From Synergistaceae bacterium (lineage in GTDB: Bacteria; Synergistota; Synergistia; Synergistales; Aminobacteriaceae): a stretch of DNA of 38,389 nt. The stretch spans positions 1-38,389 of the forward strand of contig JAFSRQ010000059.1 of the NCBI GenBank assembly GCA_017446055.1. Direction: 5' to 3'. Numbering within the stretch: the first letter of the stretch is position 1; every line of letters starts with the position of its first letter. This document shows positions 22,214 through 30,639 of the stretch, one piece after another. A program made the position numbers and the translations under genes. The notes beneath the pieces are model-generated. The model saw only the letters and a program-made list of their open reading frames with translations, had not been told where the DNA came from and searched no databases.

Positions 22214-23608
22214 TTACTTCTCCCCTTCTGTTGTTGTGTTGTGGTGATGGTTACGTAATGACCAGCCTTCGATGTTCTTCTGCCTTGCCCGGCCAACCCC
22301 AAGCGAATTTTCCGGGACTCTCTGCGTTATCACTGACCCTGCCGCAGTCGTAGCATTGTCGCCCACTTCAGCAGGAGCTACGAACATTGTGCTTGACCCG
22401 ATGAAGCAGTTGTCGCCGATTACCGTCTTGTTCTTGTGGACACCGTCATAGTTGCACGTGATTGACCCCGCTCCTATGTTCACGTTATGGCCGAGTGTCG
22501 CGTCTCCCATGTACGACAAGTGAGGGACTTTCGAGCCTTCACCGATCCGGGAGTTCTTCAGCTCAACGAATTTCCCGGCGAACGCCCCCGCCTCAAGCAC
22601 TGTGTTATCACGGATGTAGCAGAACGGCCCGGCCTTAGCGTTGTCGTGAAGCGTACTGTTCTCGATTACAGCGTAGGCTATGACGTGGACATTCCCGCCG
22701 ATTTCCGCGTTGGTGAGGATTGAGCCAGAGCCGATTATGCTACCCCGTCCGATTCTGGATTTCCCCCAGATTTGTACGTTGGGCATAATCACAGTGTCAG
22801 GGGCTATGCTCACGTCAGCACCTACATACACAGTCTCAGGGTCAGCAACTCTCACTCCCTCATTCATCCAGCGGTCAAGAATCTCCCGGCGCATCTCACG
22901 CGATACCCGGGCAAGTTCCGCCTGGGTGTTCACGCCCTGCATCTCTGACTCCGGCATGATGAATGCTCCTGTCGTCATTCCGGCTTCGTTCATGAGGGCT
23001 AATGCGTCCGTGATGTAGTATTCGTGCTGTGCGTTGTCATTGGTGATTGAGTCTATGATTGTGAGAAGTGATTGTACCTTGAAGGCGTAACAGCCTGCGT
23101 TGACCTCGTGAATTTCGCGCTGTTCGGGTGAAGCGTCCTTGTACTCGATGATTGAGACTGAGTTTTCCCCGCGAATGATTCTGCCGTATGCGCCGGGATT
23201 TTCGGCCTCGAATGTTATCACAGTGCAGTCGTTCTCTCCGGCTGAAGCTATCAGCTTGCGTAGGCTGTCTGTCTTCATGAGGGGCAGGTCTCCGTTCAGC
23301 ACGACGAGCGAGTCATAATCCTTCCAGAAATCTCTTGCTGACTTCACCGCGTGGCCTGTGCCTAACTGTTCATGCTGCCATAATATTTGTACGTGTGGGA
23401 AATTGTCTGTGATATGTGCTTCTACTTCTTCGCCGCCTGAACCTACAAGCACGGCTATTCTGTCTGGTGATACTCCTGCTGACTGTGCGTTACGGATAAC
23501 GTAATCGATTATGGGTCTGTCCAGGACGGGCTGCAAAACTTTCGGGATCGCGCTCTTCATTCGTGTGCCTTTTCCGGCGGCCATGATGAGAACGCAGAGA
23601 TTATCCAT
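22214..23608 (-). CDS. glmU: Bifunctional UDP-GlcNAc pyrophosphorylase / glucosamine-1-phosphate acetyltransferase
   Basis: This 464-residue cytoplasmic enzyme makes UDP-N-acetylglucosamine for peptidoglycan and lipid A. The N-terminal uridylyltransferase has AAGKGTRMKS-PKVLQ (about 11-27), the GTGHA stretch LGTGHAV (about 81) and NGDLPL (about 99). The C-terminal half (about 255-440) is a left-handed beta-helix acetyltransferase with hexapeptide repeats and the blocks GPFCYIRDNT, VELKNSRIGEGSKVPHLSYMGDA (split) and NIGAGSITCNYDG. The start ATG lies 25 bases downstream of tRNA-Gln, with GAGGTG upstream. It overlaps nothing and is separated from prs by two bases. The promoter is probably the one before the tRNA. 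Confidence 0.97.
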   Translation of the reverse strand: MDNLCVLIMAAGKGTRMKSAIPKVLQPVLDRPIIDYVIRNAQSAGVSPDRIAVLVGSGGEEVEAHITDNFPHVQILWQHEQLGTGHAVKSARDFWKDYDSLVVLNGDLPLMKTDSLRKLIASAGENDCTVITFEAENPGAYGRIIRGENSVSIIEYKDASPEQREIHEVNAGCYAFKVQSLLTIIDSITNDNAQHEYYITDALALMNEAGMTTGAFIMPESEMQGVNTQAELARVSREMRREILDRWMNEGVRVADPETVYVGADVSIAPDTVIMPNVQIWGKSRIGRGSIIGSGSILTNAEIGGNVHVIAYAVIENSTLHDNAKAGPFCYIRDNTVLEAGAFAGKFVELKNSRIGEGSKVPHLSYMGDATLGHNVNIGAGSITCNYDGVHKNKTVIGDNCFIGSSTMFVAPAEVGDNATTAAGSVITQRVPENSLGVGRARQKNIEGWSLRNHHHNTTTEGEK

Positions 23609-23633
23609 TCATGCATCACCTCTTGTTGTTGTG

Positions 23634-23707
23634 TGGCTGGGATGGATGGATTCGAACCATCATTACAGGATCCAAAGTCCCGCGTCCTGCCCTTGGACGA
23701 CATCCCA
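23634..23707 (-). tRNA. trnQ: tRNA-Gln (anticodon UUG), CCA encoded
   Basis: The minus strand folds as a full cloverleaf: acceptor TGGGATG with CATCCCA, D arm GTCC-AAGGGCA-GGAC, anticodon arm CGGGA-CTTTGGA-TCCTG with anticodon TTG, a 4-nt variable loop, and T arm GATGG-TTCGAAT-CCATC. It ends with discriminator G and an encoded CCA, 74 bases in all. UUG reads CAA (and CAG by wobble) as glutamine. It lies between ftsH and glmU, 25 bases before the glmU start. Confidence 0.96.
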
Positions 23708-23719
23708 ACGAACACGCTA

Positions 23720-23748
23720 ATTATTGCCCATTAACTTTTTGCCGTCAA
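23720..23748 (-). promoter_or_regulatory. Sigma-70 promoter for tRNA-Gln, glmU and prs
   Basis: On the minus strand TTGACG (23748-23743) and AATAAT (23725-23720) are separated by exactly 17 bases. Each has five of six consensus bases. The expected transcription start is only about 6 bases before the tRNA. The -35 sits just past the ftsH stop codon. Confidence 0.8.
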
Positions 23749-23749
23749 G

Positions 23750-25705
23750 CTACGCTAGAAAATCCCTTCTTGTTCTGGGGAGCTGGTCTACCCTCGTGTC
23801 TGGCATCTCAGGAACACTGGGTGCATTTGCCGGGTTGCTGGTGTCGGTCTGAGGCTCAACGTTTGCCGGAGATGTTGTGCCTTCGCTCATGAGGCGGTCA
23901 AATTCCTCTGCCTCGATTACTTCCTTCTCCAGTAATACCCCCGCTATCTTGTCCATTAATGCGCGGCGTGAAGTCAGGATTTCCTTTGCGTTCTCATAGC
24001 ACGTATCAATAATCGCTTTCACTTCCTGGTCAATCTTGTATGCTACTTCCTCGCTGTAATTCCTGTCCTCTGAGATGTCGCGTCCCAAGAAAATTTCCTC
24101 GCGCTTGTTGCCGAGCTTCACCAGTCCGATAACCTCGCTCATTCCCAGCTGAGTAACCATCTGCCGTGCTGTCTGAGTTGCGCGTTCGAGGTCATTGGCC
24201 GCCCCGCTGGTTACGTCGTCAAACACGATTTCTTCGCTCACACGTCCGCTGAGGAGGATTGCGATTCTGTTCATGAGTTCGGACTTCGACATGAGGAAGC
24301 GGTCTTCTTCCGGCAGCTGCAACGTGTAGCCCAGTGCCGCGTGTCCTCTGGGAATGATGCTGATTTTGTGTACCGGGTCAGAGCCGGGAAGGACTTTTGC
24401 GACGATTGCGTGTCCAGTCTCGTGGTAGGCGATGATTCTTCGCTCGCGGTCATTGAGGATTCTGCTCTTGCGTTCGGGCCCGGCCATTACGCGTTCGATT
24501 CCCTCCTCTAAGTCCTCCATCGCTATTTTGTCCCGGCCATGTCTAGCCGCCAGCAATGCGCCCTCGTTCACGAGATTCTCCAGGTCAGCACCAACAAGAC
24601 CCGGAGTCCTCCGCGCCAACACCCCCATGTCAACATCGTCCGCAAAACTCTTGTCCTTCATGTGAACCTTGAGGATTTCCTCACGTCCCTTCACGTCAGG
24701 GCGGTCAACGGTGATATGTCGGTCGAAGCGTCCCGGTCTCAGCAGTGCGGGGTCAAGAATGTCCGGGCGGTTAGTTGCGGCGATAACGATTGTGCTTGTG
24801 TTCTCGTCAAAGCCGTCAAGCTCAACGAGGAACTGGTTCAGCGTCTGCTCCCTCTCGTCATGGCCGCCTCCGAGCCCCGCGCCCCTGTGCCTGCCGACCG
24901 CGTCCATCTCATCAATGAATATGATGCAGGGCTGGTACTTCTTCGCCTGCTCGAACAAGTCCCGGACTCTTGCCGCGCCGACTCCTACGAACATTTCCAC
25001 GAAGTCAGAGCCGCTTGAACTGAAGAACGGCACATCAGCCTCACCAGCCGCCGCCCGTGCCAGAAGAGTCTTGCCTGTACCGGGAGGGCCTACGAGCAAT
25101 ACGCCTTTGGGGACTCTCGCGCCCAGCTTCTTGAACTTCTCCGGGTCTTTCAGGAAATGTATCACCTCTTGGAGCTCCTCTTTCGACTCATCGCACCCGG
25201 CAACGTCAGCAAACGTAACTTTGGGCTTGTTGTCGAGGAAGAGCTTTGCCTTGCTCCGTCCGAATGACATAATCCTTCCGCCGCCGCCCTGCATGTTGTT
25301 GAGGAAGTATACCCACACGCCGATCAATAACAGCGTCGGGAACAGCGAAGTCATCAGCGACATGAGCCACGTGTTTTTCTGGGGAGCCTCAACCGTAACC
25401 ATCTCTACGCCTTTTGCTACTGCCCTGTCAGCAATCCCCGCTACATCAAGGCCGTATGTCAGGAATCGTTTGCCGTCTTTGAGCTCGCCCTGAAGGGTTG
25501 CGGAACTGGACTCGCCGGGTACTGTGTTGTTGCGTATCTGGAGAATGCGTATGCTGCCAGCGTCTAATTCTTTCAGGAACTGGCTGTAGCTGATTTCGTC
25601 ATATTGCTTCTGGACTTCCTCAGGTGTAAGGAACGTGTTGACCATCGTAACAACAACAAGGACTAACACGAGATAGAGTCCGAGATTCTTCACCACTTTG
25701 CTCAA
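23750..25705 (-). CDS. ftsH: ATP-dependent zinc metalloprotease FtsH
   Basis: This 651-residue inner-membrane AAA+ protease degrades membrane proteins and short-lived regulators. A first transmembrane helix (about 9-28) is followed by a periplasmic segment and a second helix (about 112-130). The AAA domain has Walker A GPPGTGKT (about 205-212), the pore loop [18 protein letters not shown], Walker [12 protein letters not shown] and the second region of homology [20 protein letters not shown]. The metalloprotease domain has the zinc motif HETGH (near 427), and a further acidic residue downstream supplies the third ligand. Length is normal. The start is TTG (25705) with only a weak AGG upstream, and no nearby ATG is in frame. 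An extended -10 (TGCTATAAT) lies at 25747-25739. The C-terminal tail is polar and variable, as usual. Confidence 0.97.
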   Translation of the reverse strand: MSKVVKNLGLYLVLVLVVVTMVNTFLTPEEVQKQYDEISYSQFLKELDAGSIRILQIRNNTVPGESSSATLQGELKDGKRFLTYGLDVAGIADRAVAKGVEMVTVEAPQKNTWLMSLMTSLFPTLLLIGVWVYFLNNMQGGGGRIMSFGRSKAKLFLDNKPKVTFADVAGCDESKEELQEVIHFLKDPEKFKKLGARVPKGVLLVGPPGTGKTLLARAAAGEADVPFFSSSGSDFVEMFVGVGAARVRDLFEQAKKYQPCIIFIDEMDAVGRHRGAGLGGGHDEREQTLNQFLVELDGFDENTSTIVIAATNRPDILDPALLRPGRFDRHITVDRPDVKGREEILKVHMKDKSFADDVDMGVLARRTPGLVGADLENLVNEGALLAARHGRDKIAMEDLEEGIERVMAGPERKSRILNDRERRIIAYHETGHAIVAKVLPGSDPVHKISIIPRGHAALGYTLQLPEEDRFLMSKSELMNRIAILLSGRVSEEIVFDDVTSGAANDLERATQTARQMVTQLGMSEVIGLVKLGNKREEIFLGRDISEDRNYSEEVAYKIDQEVKAIIDTCYENAKEILTSRRALMDKIAGVLLEKEVIEAEEFDRLMSEGTTSPANVEPQTDTSNPANAPSVPEMPDTRVDQLPRTRRDFLA

Positions 25706-25738
25706 AATGTAAAACCTGCTTTCTATGTGAATGCCACG

Positions 25739-25747
25739 ATTATAGCA
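25739..25747 (-). promoter_or_regulatory. Candidate extended -10 promoter of ftsH
   Basis: The minus strand reads TGCTATAAT, identical to the extended -10 in front of the glycine-zipper operon, 34 bases before the TTG start. The -35 region is poor. Confidence 0.5.
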
Positions 25748-25989
25748 GAGGGCATAATTTCACGGCGCAAAAAAACAGCAGTCCGCCCGGAAAAAGGAAC
25801 TACCTCATTGATTTTGTCTGACGCTGGAATGGAGCTGCCTGCGCTTAAGGCCGCCCTCAGCTTTTCTGCGGGTGAACGTGAAGTTTTCTTGCTCCGGGTG
25901 ATGAAGGCCGTGAAGGTAAGTCTTGTTGTCTGAGGAGGCGTGCAATCTGCCCACGGGCAAACGTGCGCAACGTTTCCGGCTTTGTACGC

Positions 25990-25995
25990 TATAAT
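25990..25995 (+). promoter_or_regulatory. Candidate -10 for the small Synergist-CTERM gene
   Basis: A perfect TATAAT lies 41 bases before the GTG start, leaving room for a leader with the AAGGAGG ribosome-binding site. No clear -35 is seen. Confidence 0.45.
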
Positions 25996-26036
25996 ATCTC
26001 ATAAGAATATCACAAATCACAAGGAGGCTTGTACCT

Positions 26037-26582
26037 GTGAAACGCATAATCATTCTGTCATTGGCGGCTGTGCTGTGTTCATCGGCGGCATTTGCCGGGT
26101 ATCAGACGTTCCACAACCTCTCGCTTTATGTCCCTGACGGCTGGAGCGTGGAGAGAAGCGGCAGCTCTTACGCTGAAATGTATGATCCTGATTACCCCGC
26201 TACAGGACGGATTTACGTTGAGCTTGGCTCGAAGCAAGGCTACACACTGGGTGAGATTGCTGAACAGTTGCGCTATGACTACAGAGGCTCAAACTTGACG
26301 GCGCGTGATTATTATTATGATTTCGTTTACACTGACAGCAGCGGCCTTATATGGGATGCTAGAGTATTTGACTATAACGTAGAAAGCTCATTCCCCTCTG
26401 ACACTTACTGCCTCATACTATACACAGAGTACGTAAGCGAGGCTGACTTCAGCACAGTGTACGATTCCGTCAGATACACTTCTGGCGGCGGCGGTGGCGG
26501 AGGGAGCAGCGGAGGATGCAGTTACGGCGCGTTCCAGTTCAGCGCATTGCTTTTAGGGTTCGCGTTCCTCAGAAGGAAGTAG
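26037..26582 (+). CDS. Small secreted protein with Synergist-CTERM sorting signal
   Basis: This 181-residue protein has a signal peptide (about 1-20, ending AAFAG). A mature domain of about 125 residues opens LSLYVPDGWSVERSGSSY, and a Gly/Ser linker with a run of glycines follows. The C-terminus is SGGCSYGAFQFSALLLGFAFLRRK. The linker, Cys, short hydrophobic helix and basic tail fit the Synergist-CTERM signal, which is thought to route proteins to the cell surface through a processing enzyme. The mature domain start (amphipathic strand, then VPDGW) resembles small PsbP/DcrB-like folds, but this is only an impression. The start is GTG with AAGGAGG 9 bases upstream. It is a single-gene unit with its own candidate promoter and a strong terminator. 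Confidence 0.85.
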   Translation: MKRIIILSLAAVLCSSAAFAGYQTFHNLSLYVPDGWSVERSGSSYAEMYDPDYPATGRIYVELGSKQGYTLGEIAEQLRYDYRGSNLTARDYYYDFVYTDSSGLIWDARVFDYNVESSFPSDTYCLILYTEYVSEADFSTVYDSVRYTSGGGGGGGSSGGCSYGAFQFSALLLGFAFLRRK

Positions 26583-26606
26583 CACATACATGAAGGACAT
26601 CACAGA

Positions 26607-26641
26607 AGCTCTCCGGGAAAAACCGGGGGGCTTTTCTTCTT
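26607..26641 (+). terminator. Rho-independent terminator of the small Synergist-CTERM gene
   Basis: A 10-bp stem, agctctccgg (26607-26616) with ccggggggct (26623-26632), has a GAAAAA loop and is followed by TTTCTTCTT. Two pairs are G-T. Confidence 0.88.
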
Positions 26642-26646
26642 CCCGT

Positions 26647-26674
26647 TAAAGATAATCCCGCGAATCACCGAAAA
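26647..26674 (+). promoter_or_regulatory. Candidate sigma-28 (FliA/SigD) promoter of flgM-flgN-flgK
   Basis: TAAAGATA, a 12-bp spacer and ACCGAAAA resemble the sigma-28 consensus TAAAGTTT-N11-GCCGATAA. The -35 core is perfect, the -10 matches six of eight positions, and the spacing is one base longer. It lies 53 bases before flgM. Confidence 0.5.
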
Positions 26675-26726
26675 ATTATGCAGACAGAATGAGCTATAAA
26701 TCTTTCAAGAAGGAGGAGCGTAAATT

Positions 26727-27020
26727 ATGATTGGCAGAATATCAGGGCAGTATTCAGCAGAAGCCCTGAACGGCAAGAAATCAAGGCGCAGTGTGTCCTA
26801 CAACAGCGGATCATTCACCGAGACCGACAACGCTAATATAAGCATGTTCGGCTCACTTCTCGCAAAGGCCACCGCTGAGATGAAGAATATACCCGATGTC
26901 CGCGAAGACGTGGTAGCAGACTTCAAATCCAGAATCGAATCGGGAACTTACAATCCCCCGCTGGACAAGCTGGCTAATGTTCTCTACATGGCCGGAATGC
27001 TTGAAGCTGCAGAAGAGTAA
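26727..27020 (+). CDS. flgM: Flagellar anti-sigma-28 factor FlgM
   Basis: This 97-residue protein is the size and layout of FlgM: a disordered polar N-terminal half and a C-terminal half with VREDVVADFKSRIESGTYN (about 58-76). The conserved PDVREDVV-x-x-FKSRI-x-x-GTY pattern matches FlgM, which binds and holds sigma-28 until the hook is complete and FlgM is exported. The ATG has AAGGAGGAG upstream. The position directly before flgN, flgK and flgL is the usual one and strongly supports the call. It lies behind a candidate sigma-28 promoter, which would give the usual feedback loop. Confidence 0.92.
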   Translation: MIGRISGQYSAEALNGKKSRRSVSYNSGSFTETDNANISMFGSLLAKATAEMKNIPDVREDVVADFKSRIESGTYNPPLDKLANVLYMAGMLEAAEE

Positions 27021-27025
27021 ATGCT

Positions 27026-27481
27026 ATGCGTCCTGATGTTGAAGAGCTTGTTGATGCTGTCCTTGATGAGGCTGACTGCATAGACGATCTTGTTGAGGCC
27101 GTCCGTGAACAGCGCGAGGCTATGCGCCGCCGTGATACTGACACCGTGAACACCCTCATGGATGAGACGCGCGATCTCTCGTTTGAGGCTCAGTCCCAGG
27201 AGAAACTGCGCGATGATATTGCGGTAAGGTTTGCGGAAAAGTATTCGTGCGGCACTACAGCGAGTTCTCTGGCATCAGTTATGGATAAAGACGAACAGGA
27301 AGAGTTTAACGGGGCTGTGGACAGATTAACGCAGTCCGTTTTTGTGTTGAAGTCAGAAATGATGATATTAACCGGCCTTATTGACCAGCACGAACAATAT
27401 ACGTCAATGCTCCTGTCAGAATTTCGCAGGCTGAACGGTGATATAGTGTCGCAGTCTGGTTCGGCAGATTTCAGGGGGTAA
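27026..27481 (+). CDS. flgN: Flagellar export chaperone FlgN
   Basis: This is a 151-residue, acidic, almost entirely helical protein with heptad-like patterning (VDAVLDEADCIDDLVEAV, LRDDIAVRFAEKY, VDRLTQSVFVLKSEM). FlgN-family chaperones keep the hook-junction proteins FlgK and FlgL unfolded for export by the flagellar type III apparatus. Sequence conservation in this family is weak, so the call rests on size, helical content and position between flgM (5 bases upstream) and flgK (7 bases downstream). No strong ribosome-binding site precedes the ATG, so coupling to flgM translation is likely. Confidence 0.88.
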   Translation: MRPDVEELVDAVLDEADCIDDLVEAVREQREAMRRRDTDTVNTLMDETRDLSFEAQSQEKLRDDIAVRFAEKYSCGTTASSLASVMDKDEQEEFNGAVDRLTQSVFVLKSEMMILTGLIDQHEQYTSMLLSEFRRLNGDIVSQSGSADFRG

Positions 27482-27488
27482 TGATAAC

Positions 27489-30400
27489 ATGAGCAGCACA
27501 TTCGGAGGACTCGAACTCGGCAGGAGCGCACTTAACGCTTTCCGGCTTGGCATGCAGACGGTCGGGCATAATATCTCCAACATGAGCACGGAAGGTTATT
27601 CCCGCCAGCGTGTGAATTATACGACAGTAACGCCTGAGAACATTATCGGTGTCGGCCAAGTCGGGCAGGGTATGACCATCTCAAGCATAGAGAGGATACG
27701 CGATGAGTTTCTAGATTTCCAGTTCAGGGACAATCAGGCGACATTAGGCTACTGGGAGAAGATTAATGACCTTTACGAGTCCATACAGAACTACATATCA
27801 GAGCCAAATTCATCCGGGATTCGCTCGGCAATGGATACTTTCTTCACGAACATGCAGACCTTGCAGGAGAAGCCCGAAGACACCTCAGCGCGTCAGGCTC
27901 TCGTAACGTCAGCAAACTCACTCGGCTCAATGCTGGGCAATCTCATAGACAGCTTCAACACCTACAACGAGTCCATCAACATGGAGATAAAGCAGTCTGT
28001 TGACGAGGCTAACTCAATGCTTTACGACATAGCCGCCCTCAACAAAGAAATATACGAGGCCGAAGCACTCAACCAGAATGCCAATGACCTGCGTGACTCC
28101 CGTGATCTTCTGGTTGACCGTCTGTCGAAGATGATGGATATTTCCTACAATGAGCCGAAAGAATATGATGGTGTGAAGGGCGAGTTTTTCCTGTCAGTGA
28201 ACGGCAAAGTCCTTGTGCAGGGTACGAAAGTCCGCGAGCTTAAAGCACATGCTTTTATGTGGGACGAACAGGTGTACTATGATGTTCAGGTTGCGGAGAA
28301 TGAGTTTGACATTGTTGACGATCCGAATATCGCGGAGGCTCTTGCGACAGGCGCGGAAGGCTCATATCAGCTCACAGTGGACAGAATCGCCAACGGAGTC
28401 GAATGGACAGCGGGCGGAGGAAATGCTCACTGCCTCGAGAGCTATGCGGTGATGACATCAGAGTTTGAGGACGGGAAGATTCTCACTGATGCAAGCGCGG
28501 ATATACCGTACAAGCTGCAATTCCGGGTTCTTGACGCGAACGAGAAGCCTTCAGTGCTTACGGTGAAGATTGACCGGGACGGCGGAAGGTGGAAACTTAG
28601 AGCGGAGAAAGACGGTGTATCGATACAGAATGCCGCCGGAGAGTCAGAAGTATTCACATTATCTTCTGACTTGGACGCTGACAAATTATGTGATTTCATT
28701 AACGGCATGGCTGACAATAATTCCATTGGTGTTGACGCTGATGCTGACGGAAATTATATCGTCTTCACGGCTGATGCTGACAATTCCCCCGTTGAGCTGA
28801 CTGACTACAGCGGCATGCTCGGCGCACTCACTGAGGCTAAACGCGAACTCGTAGCCGTAAACATGCGTACCGCCCCAGAGACTCCCGATGACCCGCTGAA
28901 CATTTCCGGCTCATTCAGGATACAGGTAGGCACACAGGGGACTCGCGTAACATCCACCAATTTCGGCGCGAACACCGGGAGAAACCTCAAGGAGGGCGAA
29001 ATACTCACGGCGGTGAAGGCAGATGACACTGACGCGGTGAGAAAGCACACATTCAGGGTTGGCGTGTCAGGCGATCAAGCAGACTTTTCTGCGACATGGA
29101 ACGCCTCAACAGGCAAGTGGGTGCTCAGTTCAGACTTGGGCAACAGCATGACGGCAGGCGAGACTCTCACGGTCAAAGATCTGACTGATTTCATGTCGTC
29201 AACATTCCTTAAGGCAGGCTCTTCCGACAACCCCGCGCTTTCTGGAATGAGAGTAACAGCAGGCAAATCATCATCAGGCATATACACGCAGTTTTTCGTT
29301 GAGAGCAAAGACAATCACCTTGTATCAATTTCCGATGTGGAGGGGAATTTAGCCGCCTCGATGGGGATGGTGAACACGAATCCCGTAATCACAATTGACG
29401 TGGAAAGCTCCGACAGTCTCAACACCATACGCAACAAGATTAACGAGAAATACCAGGAGGAATTTGGCCTGACTGAGCCAGAACAATGGGTACACGCGTC
29501 AACCGAGAACGGCTACCTTGAGATTTCCGCCAACGTTGCAGGTGAAGCGCAGAGGATTACGCTCATGGGTTCTGAGGACGGAAATATGCAGGTTCTCCGG
29601 CGGCTTGGACTCACACGCAACCAGCAGATTACTACCGACATCAAGGACTCGAACGGAAATTACATGACCAGTTTCCGGGAAGTTGCGTATATCCCTGAGT
29701 CAGGAGTCGCGGAGGATGCATCGTTCCTGCTCAACGGGGTGCGCTATCTTTCCTCCGATAACAAGTTCAACATGGCCAGAAGAATCCCGGCTGTATCGGG
29801 GAATGTCCGGGACCGCTACAAGGCTGAGGAATTAAGCGAGGTCAACCCGGGAATGTGGCTCAACCTCAAGAGTACCGGCGCGACAACAATAAAGGTATTG
29901 CATCATATCAAGGACGGAACGATTAAGGGTCTCGAAGAAGCAAGAGACGAGATGATACCCAACCTGAAGAGTGAGCTTGATGAAATGGCTTACGGCCTCG
30001 TGAAGACTCTCAACGCATACCAGTATTCAGGCTACGGTGTCGCGTCTGACGAAAACACAACGGGAGTAGCTTTCTTCAACAGTCTTGCTTTCAAGGCAGG
30101 AGCGGCGGAAAAACTCAGCGTAACAGAAAAAGTGTTCTATGACCCGTCATTAATCGGCGCGGCTATGGGCAGGAAGGACGAAAACGGACTCGCTGTCTCA
30201 GGCAAAAGCAGCGGTTCAGGAGACGGCTCTAACGCTTCAAGGATGGTCGCCCTGAATTTCGCGAAGGTTCTTGAGGGCGGAACAATGTCTATCGCGGGGA
30301 TATATGACTCTATGCTCTCCCAGATTGGCACGGAGGCAGGACACACAAAGCTCATGTACACGACTCAGGCTACGGTTGCTGACCAGATAGACTCACAGCG

Positions 30401-30548
30401 TCAGGCATGCTCAGGCGTTAATCTGGATGAGGAGCTTATGGACATTGTGATACTGAACCGTGCGTTCGGGGCAATGTCGAGATATATTACGACGATGGAC
30501 GAGATGCTCAACACTATAATTAACGGGATGGGGCTTGTAGGCCGATAA
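27489..30548 (+). CDS. flgK: Flagellar hook-associated protein 1 FlgK, enlarged
   Basis: The first junction protein between hook and filament, 1019 residues, roughly twice the usual 450-650. The N-terminal D0/D1 part has the rod/hook signature SALNAFRLGMQTVGHNISN followed by STEGYSRQ. The C-terminal D1/D0 part (about 930-1019) has GVNLDEELMDIVILNRAFGAMSRYITTMDEMLNTIINGM (split), which matches the FlgK end. The middle (about 240-830) contains several similar beta-rich blocks such as LTVKDLTDFMSSTF and SDSLNTIRNKINEKY. These resemble flagellin hook-IN-type modules and would project from the shaft. It is secreted by the flagellar export system with FlgN as chaperone. The start ATG follows AGGGGG. 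Confidence 0.95.
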   Translation: MSSTFGGLELGRSALNAFRLGMQTVGHNISNMSTEGYSRQRVNYTTVTPENIIGVGQVGQGMTISSIERIRDEFLDFQFRDNQATLGYWEKINDLYESIQNYISEPNSSGIRSAMDTFFTNMQTLQEKPEDTSARQALVTSANSLGSMLGNLIDSFNTYNESINMEIKQSVDEANSMLYDIAALNKEIYEAEALNQNANDLRDSRDLLVDRLSKMMDISYNEPKEYDGVKGEFFLSVNGKVLVQGTKVRELKAHAFMWDEQVYYDVQVAENEFDIVDDPNIAEALATGAEGSYQLTVDRIANGVEWTAGGGNAHCLESYAVMTSEFEDGKILTDASADIPYKLQFRVLDANEKPSVLTVKIDRDGGRWKLRAEKDGVSIQNAAGESEVFTLSSDLDADKLCDFINGMADNNSIGVDADADGNYIVFTADADNSPVELTDYSGMLGALTEAKRELVAVNMRTAPETPDDPLNISGSFRIQVGTQGTRVTSTNFGANTGRNLKEGEILTAVKADDTDAVRKHTFRVGVSGDQADFSATWNASTGKWVLSSDLGNSMTAGETLTVKDLTDFMSSTFLKAGSSDNPALSGMRVTAGKSSSGIYTQFFVESKDNHLVSISDVEGNLAASMGMVNTNPVITIDVESSDSLNTIRNKINEKYQEEFGLTEPEQWVHASTENGYLEISANVAGEAQRITLMGSEDGNMQVLRRLGLTRNQQITTDIKDSNGNYMTSFREVAYIPESGVAEDASFLLNGVRYLSSDNKFNMARRIPAVSGNVRDRYKAEELSEVNPGMWLNLKSTGATTIKVLHHIKDGTIKGLEEARDEMIPNLKSELDEMAYGLVKTLNAYQYSGYGVASDENTTGVAFFNSLAFKAGAAEKLSVTEKVFYDPSLIGAAMGRKDENGLAVSGKSSGSGDGSNASRMVALNFAKVLEGGTMSIAGIYDSMLSQIGTEAGHTKLMYTTQATVADQIDSQRQACSGVNLDEELMDIVILNRAFGAMSRYITTMDEMLNTIINGMGLVGR
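30521..30548 (+). promoter_or_regulatory. Possible sigma-28 promoter overlapping the end of flgK
   Basis: A perfect GCCGATAA -10 (30541-30548) coincides with the last codons of flgK. A partial -35 (TAACGGGA) lies 12 bases upstream, the same spacing as the candidate before flgM. A terminator hairpin downstream (30578-30611) would lie in the leader of any flgL transcript. Confidence 0.3.
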
Positions 30549-30577
30549 TTTCAGCAGAACCCGTTGACGAAATTTCA

Positions 30578-30611
30578 CCCTCCTGGCAGGAAACGGGAGG
30601 GAATTTTTTTT
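30578..30611 (+). terminator. Terminator-like hairpin between flgK and flgL
   Basis: A 6-bp GC-rich stem, ccctcc (30578-30583) with ggaggg (30596-30601), has a 12-nt loop and is followed by AA and nine Ts. It should reduce read-through from flgK to flgL. Confidence 0.75.
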
Positions 30612-30639
30612 ATCATCACGCAAAGGAGAGTTTCACACA

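Larger units (their letters stand above)
25706..26036. other. Intergenic region between divergent ftsH and the small Synergist-CTERM gene
   Basis: These 331 bases hold the outward-facing candidate -10 elements for both flanking genes, and otherwise no gene I can support. Short open frames (plus 25727-25933, minus 25805-26053) lack ribosome-binding sites and any recognisable similarity. I cannot identify an RNA gene in the middle part. Confidence 0.6.

Noticed and set aside
21150..22247. Open frame of 365 codons on the plus strand opposite prs
   Set aside because: It is antisense to a clear prs gene, begins inside the 17-bp repeats, and is rich in Arg/His/Leu as expected of a shadow frame.
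24669..25493. Open frame of 274 codons on the plus strand opposite ftsH
   Set aside because: Shadow of a strongly conserved AAA+ protease; Ser/Pro-rich composition and no motif.
25727..25933. Short open frame in the ftsH upstream region
   Set aside because: No ribosome-binding site, it overlaps the ftsH promoter candidate, and the sequence has no recognisable pattern.
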